From positions 1-64,000 of the forward strand of contig JACZXQ010000004.1 in NCBI GenBank assembly GCA_022571515.1: a stretch of 64,000 bases of DNA, given 5' to 3'. The notes below the pieces were generated by a model. The model saw only the letters and a program-made list of their open reading frames with translations, did no database searches and was not told where the DNA came from. The position numbers and the translations under genes are program-made. The DNA is from Gemmatimonadota bacterium. GTDB lineage: Bacteria; Gemmatimonadota; Gemmatimonadetes; Longimicrobiales; Gaopeijiaceae. Shown piece after piece: positions 51,756 to 60,689 of the stretch (positions are counted from its first letter, which is position 1; each line of letters starts with the position of its first letter).

Positions 51756-53318
51756 CTAGTCGTCGACTTCGTCGTCCAGGGGCTCCGACCCCGGTCGTAG
51801 GCTTCGGCCCACAGCCACCTCGAGTGCCACCAGCGAGCTGTGGAACGTATAGACGGCGTCCAGATAGGCACGCTCCGCCTCGGCCATTACACGCTCCGCC
51901 TCGAGAAGCGTGAAGAAGTTGTCCGCGCCCAGGCGGTACCGTGCGCTGGCCAACTCGAGCTGCTCCGCGGCGACCTCCCGATTTCGCACCTCGATGCCAA
52001 CGATCTCGTGAGCGGTCTCCAGGGCGTCGTTGGCCGAGGTCACAGCCGTACGAAGCCGCAACTCCTCGGAACGGCGCAGATGCCGCGCATCGTCGAATTG
52101 GGCGGCGGCCTGTGATACCTGGCGCTCCCGACTGAACCCCTGGAAGATCGGCAAGCTCACCTGCAGGGAAGCCTGGAAGGGGATCGTCTGGAAGTCGAAT
52201 GGGAACTGGCTGTTCGCCGCCAAGATCGACGCTTCGGTCTCCGGCGTCAGGTTGGGGGCGCCGCAGTTCTGAGGGAACCCGGCCAACGGCTGGGACAGAC
52301 CGGAGGAGATGTCGTTGAACAGTCGGCAGCTCGCGACGCCGTTGGCTATTCCGTTCTGAGCCCGAGCCACGAGGAACTCGCCATTCTCGATCTCCTGGGT
52401 AAATCCCGCCCACTGACCAGTCACCGTAATGCTCGGGAAGTACGACGCACGCGCCTGGCGCACATCCGCCTTTCTCGCGTTTTCGGAGGCCACGAACGCC
52501 TTCAGTTGCGGGTTATCGTCGAGCGCCATGGCGATCAACTCCGATACGATCCACTCGGGCTCGAACACCTCGAACTCGCTAACCAGGGTCACGTCACTTT
52601 CGATGGCGAGTCCCAGGCCCTCCATAAGCCGAAACTTCTCCACCCTGAGCGCGCTCTCGAACTGGAGCAGCGCCACCCGATCGCGGCCTAACTGCACCTC
52701 GGCCTGCTTCTGGTCGGTGACGATCACCGCCTGGGCCGCGACGCGTGCCTGGACGATTTCCAGGTTTTCTTGCGAACGCTCCCGCGCCCGACGAGCCACC
52801 TCGACTTGATCGCCGGCCCTGAGCGCGGTCATGTACTGGATTGTGACCGCCAACTCCATCGTAAACTCGGCCGCTATTGTGCGAGCCCGCGTGGCACTCC
52901 TGTCGGCCTTCGCCGACGCGCGCTGGAACCACCGCATGCCGTTGAACTGCCAGTTCAGGCTCACCGCGTAGAACGACGTGAACAGGGCGCCCTGCTCGAC
53001 ACCACCCGTGTTGATCGTCCCGATGCGCTGCACTCCGGGTGCACGGTATTGCAACTGGCTGAAGACGGTCAGATCCGGCACCAGAAGGCGCGAATAGGCC
53101 TCACGCACCGCCCAACTTGCAGCGGCCTCGTCGTTCTGCGTGCTCAGGAATATCGGGTTGTTCCGCCGAGCCAGCTCGATCGCCTCGCCCAGCGTGAGAA
53201 CTCGCGGTTGCTGCCCCAGAGCCATGGTGGCTGTAAGCATCGACGCAAGAAAGGCCAGAATGACGATCCTGGCGTGGTGTGTGATGTCGAGTGTCGCAAC
53301 CTTGCTCACTTGCCTCAT
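51756..53318 (-). CDS. TolC-family outer membrane efflux protein
   Basis: This is a trimeric outer-membrane channel. The 520-residue protein has a signal peptide (IVILAFLASMLTATMALGQ), two OEP repeat domains rich in long helices (TLGEAIELARRNNP; the second ending with LALEVAVGRSL), and acidic C-terminal residues. It is the first gene of the operon, so the promoter should lie in 53319-53660. Confidence 0.92.
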   Translation of the reverse strand: MRQVSKVATLDITHHARIVILAFLASMLTATMALGQQPRVLTLGEAIELARRNNPIFLSTQNDEAAASWAVREAYSRLLVPDLTVFSQLQYRAPGVQRIGTINTGGVEQGALFTSFYAVSLNWQFNGMRWFQRASAKADRSATRARTIAAEFTMELAVTIQYMTALRAGDQVEVARRARERSQENLEIVQARVAAQAVIVTDQKQAEVQLGRDRVALLQFESALRVEKFRLMEGLGLAIESDVTLVSEFEVFEPEWIVSELIAMALDDNPQLKAFVASENARKADVRQARASYFPSITVTGQWAGFTQEIENGEFLVARAQNGIANGVASCRLFNDISSGLSQPLAGFPQNCGAPNLTPETEASILAANSQFPFDFQTIPFQASLQVSLPIFQGFSRERQVSQAAAQFDDARHLRRSEELRLRTAVTSANDALETAHEIVGIEVRNREVAAEQLELASARYRLGADNFFTLLEAERVMAEAERAYLDAVYTFHSSLVALEVAVGRSLRPGSEPLDDEVDD

Positions 53319-53660
53319 CCCTTCGAAGTTCGCCTGCGTCTTTCAAAAAAGCGGGAGGGGCCCCGACCGGAGCCGGCTAACGGAGCAACCGAACACCCCA
53401 CACCACGATCCCTTCACATCTCTGATCGAAAACCCACTCCCGCATCCGTGGCTCCTTATTGGAAACTTCGTGCCAAAACTCGTTATTTTTTAAGTCGTTG
53501 CGACACAACGGATTATACGAGCATGTGCACCGCTGTGCCTGGAAGTCTGTGTGCGACTACGGGACCGGTCGTCCCAATACCGGACACCCAACGAAGCGGC
53601 TCGAGGAACAGGCTCCGCTCGGCCTGCGTGAAGAGCGCAGTCCGGGACCGGTCGATCTGG
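53319..53660. promoter_or_regulatory. Upstream region of the efflux operon, with a weak sigma-54-like site
   Basis: These 342 bp have no convincing gene. On the minus strand, 53475-53460 reads TGGCAC, five bases, TTCCA, close to the sigma-54 consensus (TGGCAC-N5-TTGCA); the -12 GC is replaced by CC, which weakens it. A 5-bp inverted repeat (CGTTG-N5-CAACG, 53496-53510) upstream could be an activator site. This fits control by the NtrC-type regulator in the same cluster, but is not proof. Confidence 0.35.
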
Positions 53661-54095
53661 CTATTCTCGAACCGTTCCGGACTCCGGTTCGTGTCCCGGT
53701 GACGTGCCCTTCCCTCTGGCGCCTGCTAAACAGTGCTCGCCGCAGTCCAACGGCAAGGTCGTCCGATTGCGGCTGATCCATGCGTAGACACGGTCCGCTA
53801 TCGGCCGCGCAAACGGTATTCGGTAGAGCCACCCGACACGCCGTCCCGCTGGAATGATGGCGCAGAGCCGCTCCACCGCGGCAGCTCCCTCGGTGGTCTT
53901 GCCGCCGGGCTCGATGACTTGAAGCCCCCTCGCATACGCCTCTGGAGGGATCCAAGGGAAACGCTCTCGGACTCCCGGCGTTTGTGCCTCGACAAGCTCG
54001 AGGACACCCTCCTCGTCGAGCTTGCGAAGCACATTCATGGAGCGGCGGCACAGGCCGCACTCTCCGTCGTAGATGACGGTCGTCGTGGCGCTCAT
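53661..54095 (-). CDS. DCC-family thiol-disulfide oxidoreductase-like protein (DUF393)
   Basis: The 144-residue protein has the family motif VIYDGECGLCRRS near its start, with a CxxC redox pair, and the C-terminal segment of the DCC family. Substrate and redox partner are unknown. ATG at 54095 overlaps the upstream M61 protease TGA as ATGA, which fixes the start and implies co-expression. Confidence 0.85.
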   Translation of the reverse strand: MSATTTVIYDGECGLCRRSMNVLRKLDEEGVLELVEAQTPGVRERFPWIPPEAYARGLQVIEPGGKTTEGAAAVERLCAIIPAGRRVGWLYRIPFARPIADRVYAWISRNRTTLPLDCGEHCLAGARGKGTSPGHEPESGTVRE

Positions 54096-55963
54096 GTCGG
54101 TCCCCTGCGTCCTTTGGGATTCAACCATTCACGCCGGAACCGCCGAACCGCGTCGGTGACCACCAGGCCGGCAGCCTCGAACGTGACGACCTCGAGGCCC
54201 GGATCGGCCGTGAGCCGTATGGTGGCCGTACGGGTTGAGCCGCGTGACTCGAAATCCACCCGCAGATCGTCCCCTGGACGCTTGCCGTCCAGGGCTGCCG
54301 TCCAGGCCTCTCGCGAAGTCATAGGGCGGCCGTCCACACCGAGGATGCGATCTCCGCGGTCGAGTCCAGCCTCATAAATGGGTGAACCTTTCACAGTGTT
54401 CGCGTTGATGGTGGCTCCCCGTGCGTCGAAGGCGAGCCTTACCGGCCCAGGCCAGGCGTCGCCGGGATTCGTGCGGCGCATCAGCATGCCTCCCGGCGCG
54501 AGGAGAGACTCGAAATCCGGCACTTCACGCCCACGCACGAACCGCCCGAAGAAATCGGCCGCGAACAACGGCTCGTTCGTGTAGTCCGCCAGAGCCTTCT
54601 CGAGGTCGTCGACCGTGTACGGCACCTCGGTTACACCGTGCCGACTCCACATGGCCTGCATGTAGCCGTCCAGGCTGAGGCCATTTACGCGACTGCGCAG
54701 GGCCAGATCCAGGCCCGCACCCACCACCGACCCCCACGTGTAGTACGAGATGAACGTGTTGGACCGGTTGGTCGGGTCGGCCGAGGATGTTCGGTCCGTA
54801 AAGGGCGCCTGCATGCTCATCTCGACGGGACTGAAGTACTGCCGCCCCGGGCCGTTCACGACGGAATTGATGCTCCCGCCCAGGCGCCGAGCAAAGGACT
54901 CCGTGTCGATCAGTTCGCTACGGATGAGCAACACGTCGTCGATATAGCTCGTGAAACCCTCCGCGAACCACAGGCTCCTCGACATGTTCGCCTCTTCGAA
55001 GTCGAAGGGCTGAAGGTCATCCGGCCGCATGCGCTCAACGTTCCAGGCGTGGATGAACTCGTGTGCCACCGTTCCCCATAGAGCGAGGACGTTACGCTCG
55101 ATGCTTGCCGTGCTGGTCAGCATCGTGGAGTTGCGGTGCTCCATGCCGTCCCCGACCGCCCACGGTAGGTAGGTCGCCAGGAACGTGTAGGTACCGTAAT
55201 CGAACCTGGGGAAACCGCCGAAGAATTCACCGGCCTCACGCACGATCGCTTTGACTCCATCGCCATACCGTTCCGCGTCTTCACGGTCTCCCTGGTGCAA
55301 GAGCGCGATCCGGACCGTCTGCGACTCGGAACCCTGGCCCACCTCCCACTCGATCTGCTGGAAGTCGGCCACGACGGTTGGGCTGTCCATGAGGTACTGG
55401 AGGCCGGGCGCCTCGAACGTGAACGGATCGGTGGTGGGGGCGAGCTGTGTCGCCACGCGCCAGCCGCTCCCCTCAGGTGGAATGAACGTGACTCGCACCG
55501 GCCGGTCTTCGAGGCCACGCACCCACACGAAGGTGGCGGGCATGTTCAAGTGAGCGTGCGTGCGGTCGATCGCCACGTAGGTGCCGTCCGCTCTATCGCC
55601 GTAAAGCGTGTAGCTCAGCCGTACGTAGCCCGAGTGTCCGGACACGTTCCACTGATGCGGATCGGGGCGCTCGATCTCCAGGGGCTCTCCATCGCGATCC
55701 ACGGCGCTCACACCGTAGACGCCCTTCGCGAACTCATGCAGCGAGTAGCGCCCAGGTGAGCTCCGGCTCATGCGGACCTCGAGTGTGCCCGGCATGAGGC
55801 CGTCGAAGACCACGGTGACCTCCGCCTCGTGGTGCGCCGCATTCGGGAACGCGATCTCATAACGGATCGGCGGCCGGGCCAGGATGCCCGCGCCTTCCTG
55901 AGCGGTGAGGGAATGGGTGGTGCAAGCGAGCACGAGGACGAGAAACAGGAGGGCGCGGCGCAT
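54092..55963 (-). CDS. M61-family (glycyl aminopeptidase-like) metallopeptidase with PDZ domain
   Basis: The 623-residue protein starts with a signal peptide (MRRALLFLVLVLACTTHSLTAQ), so it is exported. It has an N-terminal beta domain, a catalytic domain with the zinc motif HEFIH near residue 302 and the third-ligand Glu in WFAEGFTSYID, and a C-terminal PDZ (GSPIYEAGLDRGDRILGVDGRP). M61 enzymes cleave N-terminal Gly or Ala. ATG at 55963 is preferred to the frame start at 56026. It diverges from murB. Confidence 0.93.
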   Translation of the reverse strand: MRRALLFLVLVLACTTHSLTAQEGAGILARPPIRYEIAFPNAAHHEAEVTVVFDGLMPGTLEVRMSRSSPGRYSLHEFAKGVYGVSAVDRDGEPLEIERPDPHQWNVSGHSGYVRLSYTLYGDRADGTYVAIDRTHAHLNMPATFVWVRGLEDRPVRVTFIPPEGSGWRVATQLAPTTDPFTFEAPGLQYLMDSPTVVADFQQIEWEVGQGSESQTVRIALLHQGDREDAERYGDGVKAIVREAGEFFGGFPRFDYGTYTFLATYLPWAVGDGMEHRNSTMLTSTASIERNVLALWGTVAHEFIHAWNVERMRPDDLQPFDFEEANMSRSLWFAEGFTSYIDDVLLIRSELIDTESFARRLGGSINSVVNGPGRQYFSPVEMSMQAPFTDRTSSADPTNRSNTFISYYTWGSVVGAGLDLALRSRVNGLSLDGYMQAMWSRHGVTEVPYTVDDLEKALADYTNEPLFAADFFGRFVRGREVPDFESLLAPGGMLMRRTNPGDAWPGPVRLAFDARGATINANTVKGSPIYEAGLDRGDRILGVDGRPMTSREAWTAALDGKRPGDDLRVDFESRGSTRTATIRLTADPGLEVVTFEAAGLVVTDAVRRFRREWLNPKGRRGPT

Positions 55964-56144
55964 CACAGTTCCGTGGCGTTGTGTTTTCGCAAGACATCTC
56001 GGTTGGCCCGCCAGATGGGCGCCCAAGAACTACTCCACCCGCGGCGGCAGGATCCCACTCGATGGCCCGCTTCCTGCTATTCAATCCAGCGCATATGTTT
56101 GCGCCCACCAAACCACGTGCTCACCGAACGGAGGCTCACGCCCG

Positions 56145-57095
56145 ATGAGCGACAGCAGCACAACCACCCTCGAGGAGCTCGAAGGCCGGTTGGGAGGCGA
56201 CCGTCTCGACCGGAATGTGCCGCTGGCGCCCATGACCACCTTCAAGGTGGGCGGGCCGGCCGACCTCCTCTACCACGCACGGACCGCCGATGACCTGGCG
56301 GGGGCCGTGACCGCCGCGCGGGACACCAGCACCCCTTATTTCGTGCTCGGGCGCGGCGCGAACATCCTCGTGGGGGATGGGGGCTTTCGGGGCCTGATCA
56401 TCCACTCCGCCGTGGAGGGCATCGAGTTCCTCGACGGCGACCGGGTGCGCGCCGGGGCGGGTGTGGACACCTATCCGGATCTCATCGAGGCCACCGTGAG
56501 CCGAGGGCTCTGCGGCCTCCATCATTTCGTGGGAATTCCAAGCTCGGTGGGCGGTGCCCTCTGGCAGAACCTCCACTTCTTGTCACCCGCTCCCGAGCGC
56601 GAGCGCACGGTCTTCATCGCGGAGGTGCTCGAGACGGCGGGCATCCTGACCCAGGAAGGCGAGCGGCGCACGGTCGATGTGGGGTACTTCGAATTCGGAT
56701 ACGACTACAGTGTCCTTCACGTGCGTGACGACATCGTGCTCGAGGCTGTCTTCCGGCTCACTGTCCAGCCAGAGGAGGAACTCCGGCGGGTCATGGAGGA
56801 GAACCTCGCATGGCGATCCGAGCGGCATCCCGATCTAAGGCGCTACCCCTGCGCAGGCTCGATCTTCAGGAAGGTGGAGGGCGTCGGGGCCGGCCGGCTC
56901 ATCGACGAGTGTGGACTCAAAGGTCACCGGCACGGAAGTGCGGAGATCTTCGAGGGACACGCCAACATCATCGTCAACTTAGGGGGAGCTACCGCAGCCG
57001 AGGTGCGCCACTTGATCGATCTGGCACAATCCACTGTTGCGACTGAGTTGGGCTACGAGTTGGTGCCCGAAATCAAGTTCGTCGGAGACTTCTAG
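56145..57095 (+). CDS. murB: UDP-N-acetylenolpyruvoylglucosamine reductase
   Basis: This FAD enzyme reduces UDP-GlcNAc-enolpyruvate to UDP-MurNAc in peptidoglycan synthesis. The 316-residue protein has FKVGGPADLL, the FAD-binding LGRGANILVGDGGFRGLII, GIPSSVGGALWQN, the proton-donor Ser in AGSIFRKV, and HANIIVNLGGATAAEV. ATG at 56145 has GGAGG about 10 nt upstream; the frame is open to 55905 but that part overlaps the M61 gene. Its TAG stop is within the left CTAG of the MITE-like element. Confidence 0.95.
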   Translation: MSDSSTTTLEELEGRLGGDRLDRNVPLAPMTTFKVGGPADLLYHARTADDLAGAVTAARDTSTPYFVLGRGANILVGDGGFRGLIIHSAVEGIEFLDGDRVRAGAGVDTYPDLIEATVSRGLCGLHHFVGIPSSVGGALWQNLHFLSPAPERERTVFIAEVLETAGILTQEGERRTVDVGYFEFGYDYSVLHVRDDIVLEAVFRLTVQPEEELRRVMEENLAWRSERHPDLRRYPCAGSIFRKVEGVGAGRLIDECGLKGHRHGSAEIFEGHANIIVNLGGATAAEVRHLIDLAQSTVATELGYELVPEIKFVGDF

Positions 57096-57278
57096 TGTCC
57101 TGAGTCAGAAGTTCGTCGTAGCACCGAGTGGACCGAAGCGCCGCCGTGGCAAGGCACGATGACGAGGGTCAACAACAGCGAATGCTGTTGTCGGCAGGGC
57201 TATTTTGAGGAAGAGAAACGCGGCCATGGGGGATGCAGCGGTTCACGAATGTCGGCGAACTTCTGACTCAGGACACTA
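57093..57278. mobile_element. MITE-like non-coding element, family B (TA-flanked)
   Basis: Inverted repeats beginning GTGTCCTGAGTCAGAAGTTCG lie at 57095 onward and, reversed, up to 57276; they match over about 21 bp and then differ by one base. TA flanks each end (57093-57094 and 57277-57278) inside CTAG. The body of about 182 bp has an inner hairpin around AACAGCGAATGCTGTT and no transposase. The terminal repeats differ from family A, but the inner GCAAGGCACGA motif is similar. Both neighbouring convergent genes end in TAG codons that overlap the flanking TA. Confidence 0.85.
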
Positions 57279-57959
57279 GGTCGCCGACACGTCCGCGGCG
57301 ATCTCACTCAGGACCTTCCGGTCGATCTCGTGTCCGCCTTCGAAGGTCCTCGTCCGATAGCTCACTCCCAAGGACTCCAGGCGCGCCTCCTCACCCGTCC
57401 GGCTCTGTTCAGTCCAGTAGCGGTCCGAGGTTCCGGCCACGAGCAAGAGCCGGGTTGATCCGAGGCGTTGGGCCGCTTCGGCCTGGGGAAGGTCGGGAGG
57501 CGGGTACGCGCCCCACAGAATCAGGGCCGCGGGGCGCACGCTGCCGAGCGTGACCCAGCGACTCACGGTGTGACTCCCCTGAGAGAAGCCTAGTACCACC
57601 ACGGACCGGGCCGTCCCACCGAGTTCGGACATGACCGCGTCATGGACCTGGTCCAGATACCGCACGTAATCCTGAATCTCGGACTCGCGATCCTCTCTTG
57701 TCATCCAGGTAGCCCCCACAAGATCCTCCGGCCCGTGCGCACGCTCCTCCGGATCCACGTAGAAACGCGAGAGCCCCTCGGGAGCCACAATCATGCGGGA
57801 TCCGTCCGCGATGCCGGAGAACCGTTGTATGAACCGCCCCGCAAGCTGCCGGTAGCCATGACATACGAACCACACCTCCCGCACATCGGGTCCGGGATCA
57901 CCAAGCGTGTGGTACCGGGCCGTGCGCGCGACCTGAATGTGGTGCTCCCGTGACTTCAC
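57276..57959 (-). CDS. Carboxylesterase/phospholipase-like serine hydrolase
   Basis: The 227-residue alpha/beta hydrolase has the nucleophile motif LGFSQGS, an Asp candidate in VAGTSDRYW and a late His in FEGGHEID, matching the phospholipase/carboxylesterase family. GTG at 57959 is chosen (GGAAG 5 nt upstream) because the next gene's stop is at 57988; a TTG at 57983 is an alternative. Natural substrate unknown. Its stop overlaps the right end of the family B element. Confidence 0.82.
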   Translation of the reverse strand: MKSREHHIQVARTARYHTLGDPGPDVREVWFVCHGYRQLAGRFIQRFSGIADGSRMIVAPEGLSRFYVDPEERAHGPEDLVGATWMTREDRESEIQDYVRYLDQVHDAVMSELGGTARSVVVLGFSQGSHTVSRWVTLGSVRPAALILWGAYPPPDLPQAEAAQRLGSTRLLLVAGTSDRYWTEQSRTGEEARLESLGVSYRTRTFEGGHEIDRKVLSEIAADVSAT

Positions 57960-57987
57960 CCGATCTTCCGAGCCGCCGCTCAAAGGT

Positions 57988-58383
57988 CTACGGTGCCCCA
58001 AGCAAGCCGGTCCAACGGAGCACCGCGTACCCCAGGAACGACGAGTGCAGAGCGAGGAATCCGAACAGCACTACCCTGATTCGACCTGACTCCACCTTCA
58101 GATTGCGCAGCGTCGTCCAGATGGGAATCGGCAGGAGCCAAGCCAAATACGGGATCGCGTGCCCCGCGACCCATGGCACGACGTCCAGGAAAACGGTGGG
58201 CCCGTGCACGAGGCCCGTCGCCCTCAAAGCCATTCCCACCACGAAGGGGAAAAACACGATCAACTCCGGCGCGACCAGAACGGCGTTCACGAAGAAACGC
58301 GCGCCCTCCGGTGTCTCCACCCAGGGCGTGTCGGGATCGTTGTTCGCGAGATCCGGGATTTGGGGAGCCTCGAATCGAGACAT
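57988..58383 (-). CDS. Small integral membrane protein of unknown function
   Basis: The 131-residue protein has a soluble N-terminus and about three or four hydrophobic helices (VLVAPELIVFFPFVVGMAL; IPYLAWLLPIPIWTTL; VVLFGFLALHSSFLGYAVL). No motif was recognised. It lies 28 bp upstream of the esterase on the same strand and may share its transcript. It diverges from the M16 protease gene. Confidence 0.6.
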   Translation of the reverse strand: MSRFEAPQIPDLANNDPDTPWVETPEGARFFVNAVLVAPELIVFFPFVVGMALRATGLVHGPTVFLDVVPWVAGHAIPYLAWLLPIPIWTTLRNLKVESGRIRVVLFGFLALHSSFLGYAVLRWTGLLGAP

Positions 58384-58562
58384 GGAAACCCTTCGGGCGC
58401 ACAGTCCCGTCTAAGATTGATGAGGCCGCAGGCCATGGAAGGTCGCCAACGCCTTTCCGCCGGGCAACCGATCCGTCAAACGAAGGGTAGTAGCGTGGGC
58501 CGCGACGGCGAAGCCTCGGGGCGAAGGGCACATTAAGGGGCACGAAGCGCGTCGGGAGGACA

Positions 58563-60689
58563 ATGAAGATCTCTGTGACATCATTCGGCACGCTGCTCGC
58601 TTTCGCCGTGGCCGCTCCAGCGCTCCCGGGCCAGGAGACGGAATCGCCGCCGCCGCCCATCGCCGATTCCGCCGCCGCCTCACAGGACTCGACCCCACCG
58701 GTCGTCGGGCAGGGCGTGAATCCGTTTGGCGGGTTCGAGACACACTTTCTCGGCAACGGGCTCAAGATTTGGTATCGGCATGTGCCGGGCGCTCCGAACG
58801 TGTCAGTGAGTGTCGGCGTGCCCTACGGATGGGATCGCGACCTCGAGGGCAAAGAGGAACTGGCCCACTTCACAGAACACATGCTCTTCAGCGATCACGA
58901 TGGCCGCACCGAGAGGGAAATCAAAGACGCGATCGAAGGGCGCGGCGGCCGCCGCAACGGGTTTACGACCCCGGATCATACCTGGTACTACGTCACGATC
59001 GCAAAGGAACACGGCCTCTTCGCGATCGAATGGCTGAGTCGCATCGTGTCGCCGCACATCATGGATTCGGAGGTGGTGGACCGTAACCGGCAACCCGTGG
59101 CGCTCGAGATCAACGCGAGGCCGCGCGAATTCTTCGAGCTACTGGGGGCCTTCCTCAACCCGGAGTGGCTGCGGCCACCCGGGTACTGGGAGCGAGAGTT
59201 CGGCATGGTCACGCGCAACGCGCGTGCGTACGACCGGTACGCCAACTTGCAGGCCATCACCCCGGTGGACCTCCGGCAGTTCTACGACACCTACTACGTG
59301 CCCGGAGCGATGACGCTCACGGTCATCGGAGACCTGGAGCTCGAGCGAGTTCTGTCGCTGGCCGATTCGACGTTCGGCACCCTCGCCAGGCGGCCTCTTC
59401 CCCAGAGCGAGGTCACGCTGGAAGATCCCGCCCGCTATCGCGCCACCTTCTCCTGGCCGTTCGCGTCGAACATTCGCTACACCAGGAGATTCAAGGTCTT
59501 CGAGCCATCCGCTCGAGACGAGCTCGCAATGATCTTCGTGCGCGAACTGCTCGGCCGGCGCCTGAACCAGCGGCTGCGCTACGGCGAGCGGAAGGCGGTG
59601 TATACGGTTCAGGTTACGATTCAGAAGCGGGGGCCGGCCTCGTTCCTCCAGATTTCCGGACAGATCGACGAGGACGAATACGATTTCGCGGTAGGCGTGA
59701 TCGAAGACGAACTCGGAGCCCTCCGCGAGGGATCGCTGCCACCCGAAGAATTCGAGGCCGATCGAGACGCCCTCCTGGAGCGCCTCAGAACCTCGAATCA
59801 GACATCCGAGTCGATCAACTTCTGGGCGTATCGAAGCTTCTACGATCCCTTCGTACACGAGGATTTCCCAGACGTCATCGGATTCTTCGAGGCAGTCGGG
59901 CAGGAAGAACTCGCGTCCTTCGCGAGTCAGGCGTTCGTGCGCGAGCGAGAGACGCTCTCGGTGGCCCGGCCGCAGCCGTACAGCCAGGGCCTGGCCCTCG
60001 GCAGCGTGCTGCTGCTCGTGTGGATCGCGTTCCGGCTGGTGGCTTTCGGGCTCACGAAACCCATCGACATGAGATCGATCAAGTACGTCGCACGCTTCAG
60101 ACTCTCCCTTCCGTTCCGCGTTTCGCTCGTGGCCATCATGGGCGGAATCGCCCTCGTCATCGCGCGGACCTTGTTCATCGGCTTCGAGTGGATCGCGCTG
60201 CGGTACGTGATAACGACGGAGAGCTATTGGGTGCAGGCATCCTCGTTCGCGGCCATGCTGGTTACGGGCATCGCGGTGATGGTGACCTACATGGCGATGA
60301 TCCCACGGAAGATCCTGGTCTTCCCCGACCATCTGCGCATCAAAGGTCTGGCCTATCGCTCGCGTGTACTCAAGCCCGAGGACATCGAGGACATCGTGCC
60401 GGCGCGGTTCGGCTCAGTGTGGTTATCGAAGCAACTCGCTCGCACTACCCCACTCACGCTGGGACTCGTCCGCCCGGGCATTTTGCTCAAGCCCGTGAAG
60501 GGGCGGGCCTACTTCTTCCGAGTGAGAAAGAGCGCGGAGCTGCTTCAGGTGCTCGAGGAGTGGAAGCTCGGCCTGATGGAGGGAGCGCCGCCCGGTGGCA
60601 CATGCGAGGAGGCTGGGCTGAACGGTGAGGAATTGAAGGACCCTGGTCCGGACGACATGGATCTGAGCGAACTCGGCATCGACGATTAG
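58563..60689 (+). CDS. M16-family zinc metallopeptidase with C-terminal membrane and PH-like region
   Basis: The 708-residue protein starts with a signal peptide and Pro-rich linker. The M16 catalytic domain has the inverted zinc motif H102-FT-E105-H106 and the third ligand Glu182, 76 residues later as in pitrilysin. A second, inactive M16 domain follows (about 290-460). After residue 475 come three or four membrane helices and then a soluble tail (about 580-680) resembling a bacterial PH domain (KILVFPDHLRIKGLAYRSRV). This layout is unusual. GGAGG lies 3 nt before the ATG. It converges with the LON-domain gene, sharing TTAG. Confidence 0.85.
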   Translation: MKISVTSFGTLLAFAVAAPALPGQETESPPPPIADSAAASQDSTPPVVGQGVNPFGGFETHFLGNGLKIWYRHVPGAPNVSVSVGVPYGWDRDLEGKEELAHFTEHMLFSDHDGRTEREIKDAIEGRGGRRNGFTTPDHTWYYVTIAKEHGLFAIEWLSRIVSPHIMDSEVVDRNRQPVALEINARPREFFELLGAFLNPEWLRPPGYWEREFGMVTRNARAYDRYANLQAITPVDLRQFYDTYYVPGAMTLTVIGDLELERVLSLADSTFGTLARRPLPQSEVTLEDPARYRATFSWPFASNIRYTRRFKVFEPSARDELAMIFVRELLGRRLNQRLRYGERKAVYTVQVTIQKRGPASFLQISGQIDEDEYDFAVGVIEDELGALREGSLPPEEFEADRDALLERLRTSNQTSESINFWAYRSFYDPFVHEDFPDVIGFFEAVGQEELASFASQAFVRERETLSVARPQPYSQGLALGSVLLLVWIAFRLVAFGLTKPIDMRSIKYVARFRLSLPFRVSLVAIMGGIALVIARTLFIGFEWIALRYVITTESYWVQASSFAAMLVTGIAVMVTYMAMIPRKILVFPDHLRIKGLAYRSRVLKPEDIEDIVPARFGSVWLSKQLARTTPLTLGLVRPGILLKPVKGRAYFFRVRKSAELLQVLEEWKLGLMEGAPPGGTCEEAGLNGEELKDPGPDDMDLSELGIDD

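Noticed and set aside
59139-60332. Minus-strand open frame of 397 codons
   Set aside because: It is antisense to the M16 protease, which carries the zinc ligands in the forward frame.
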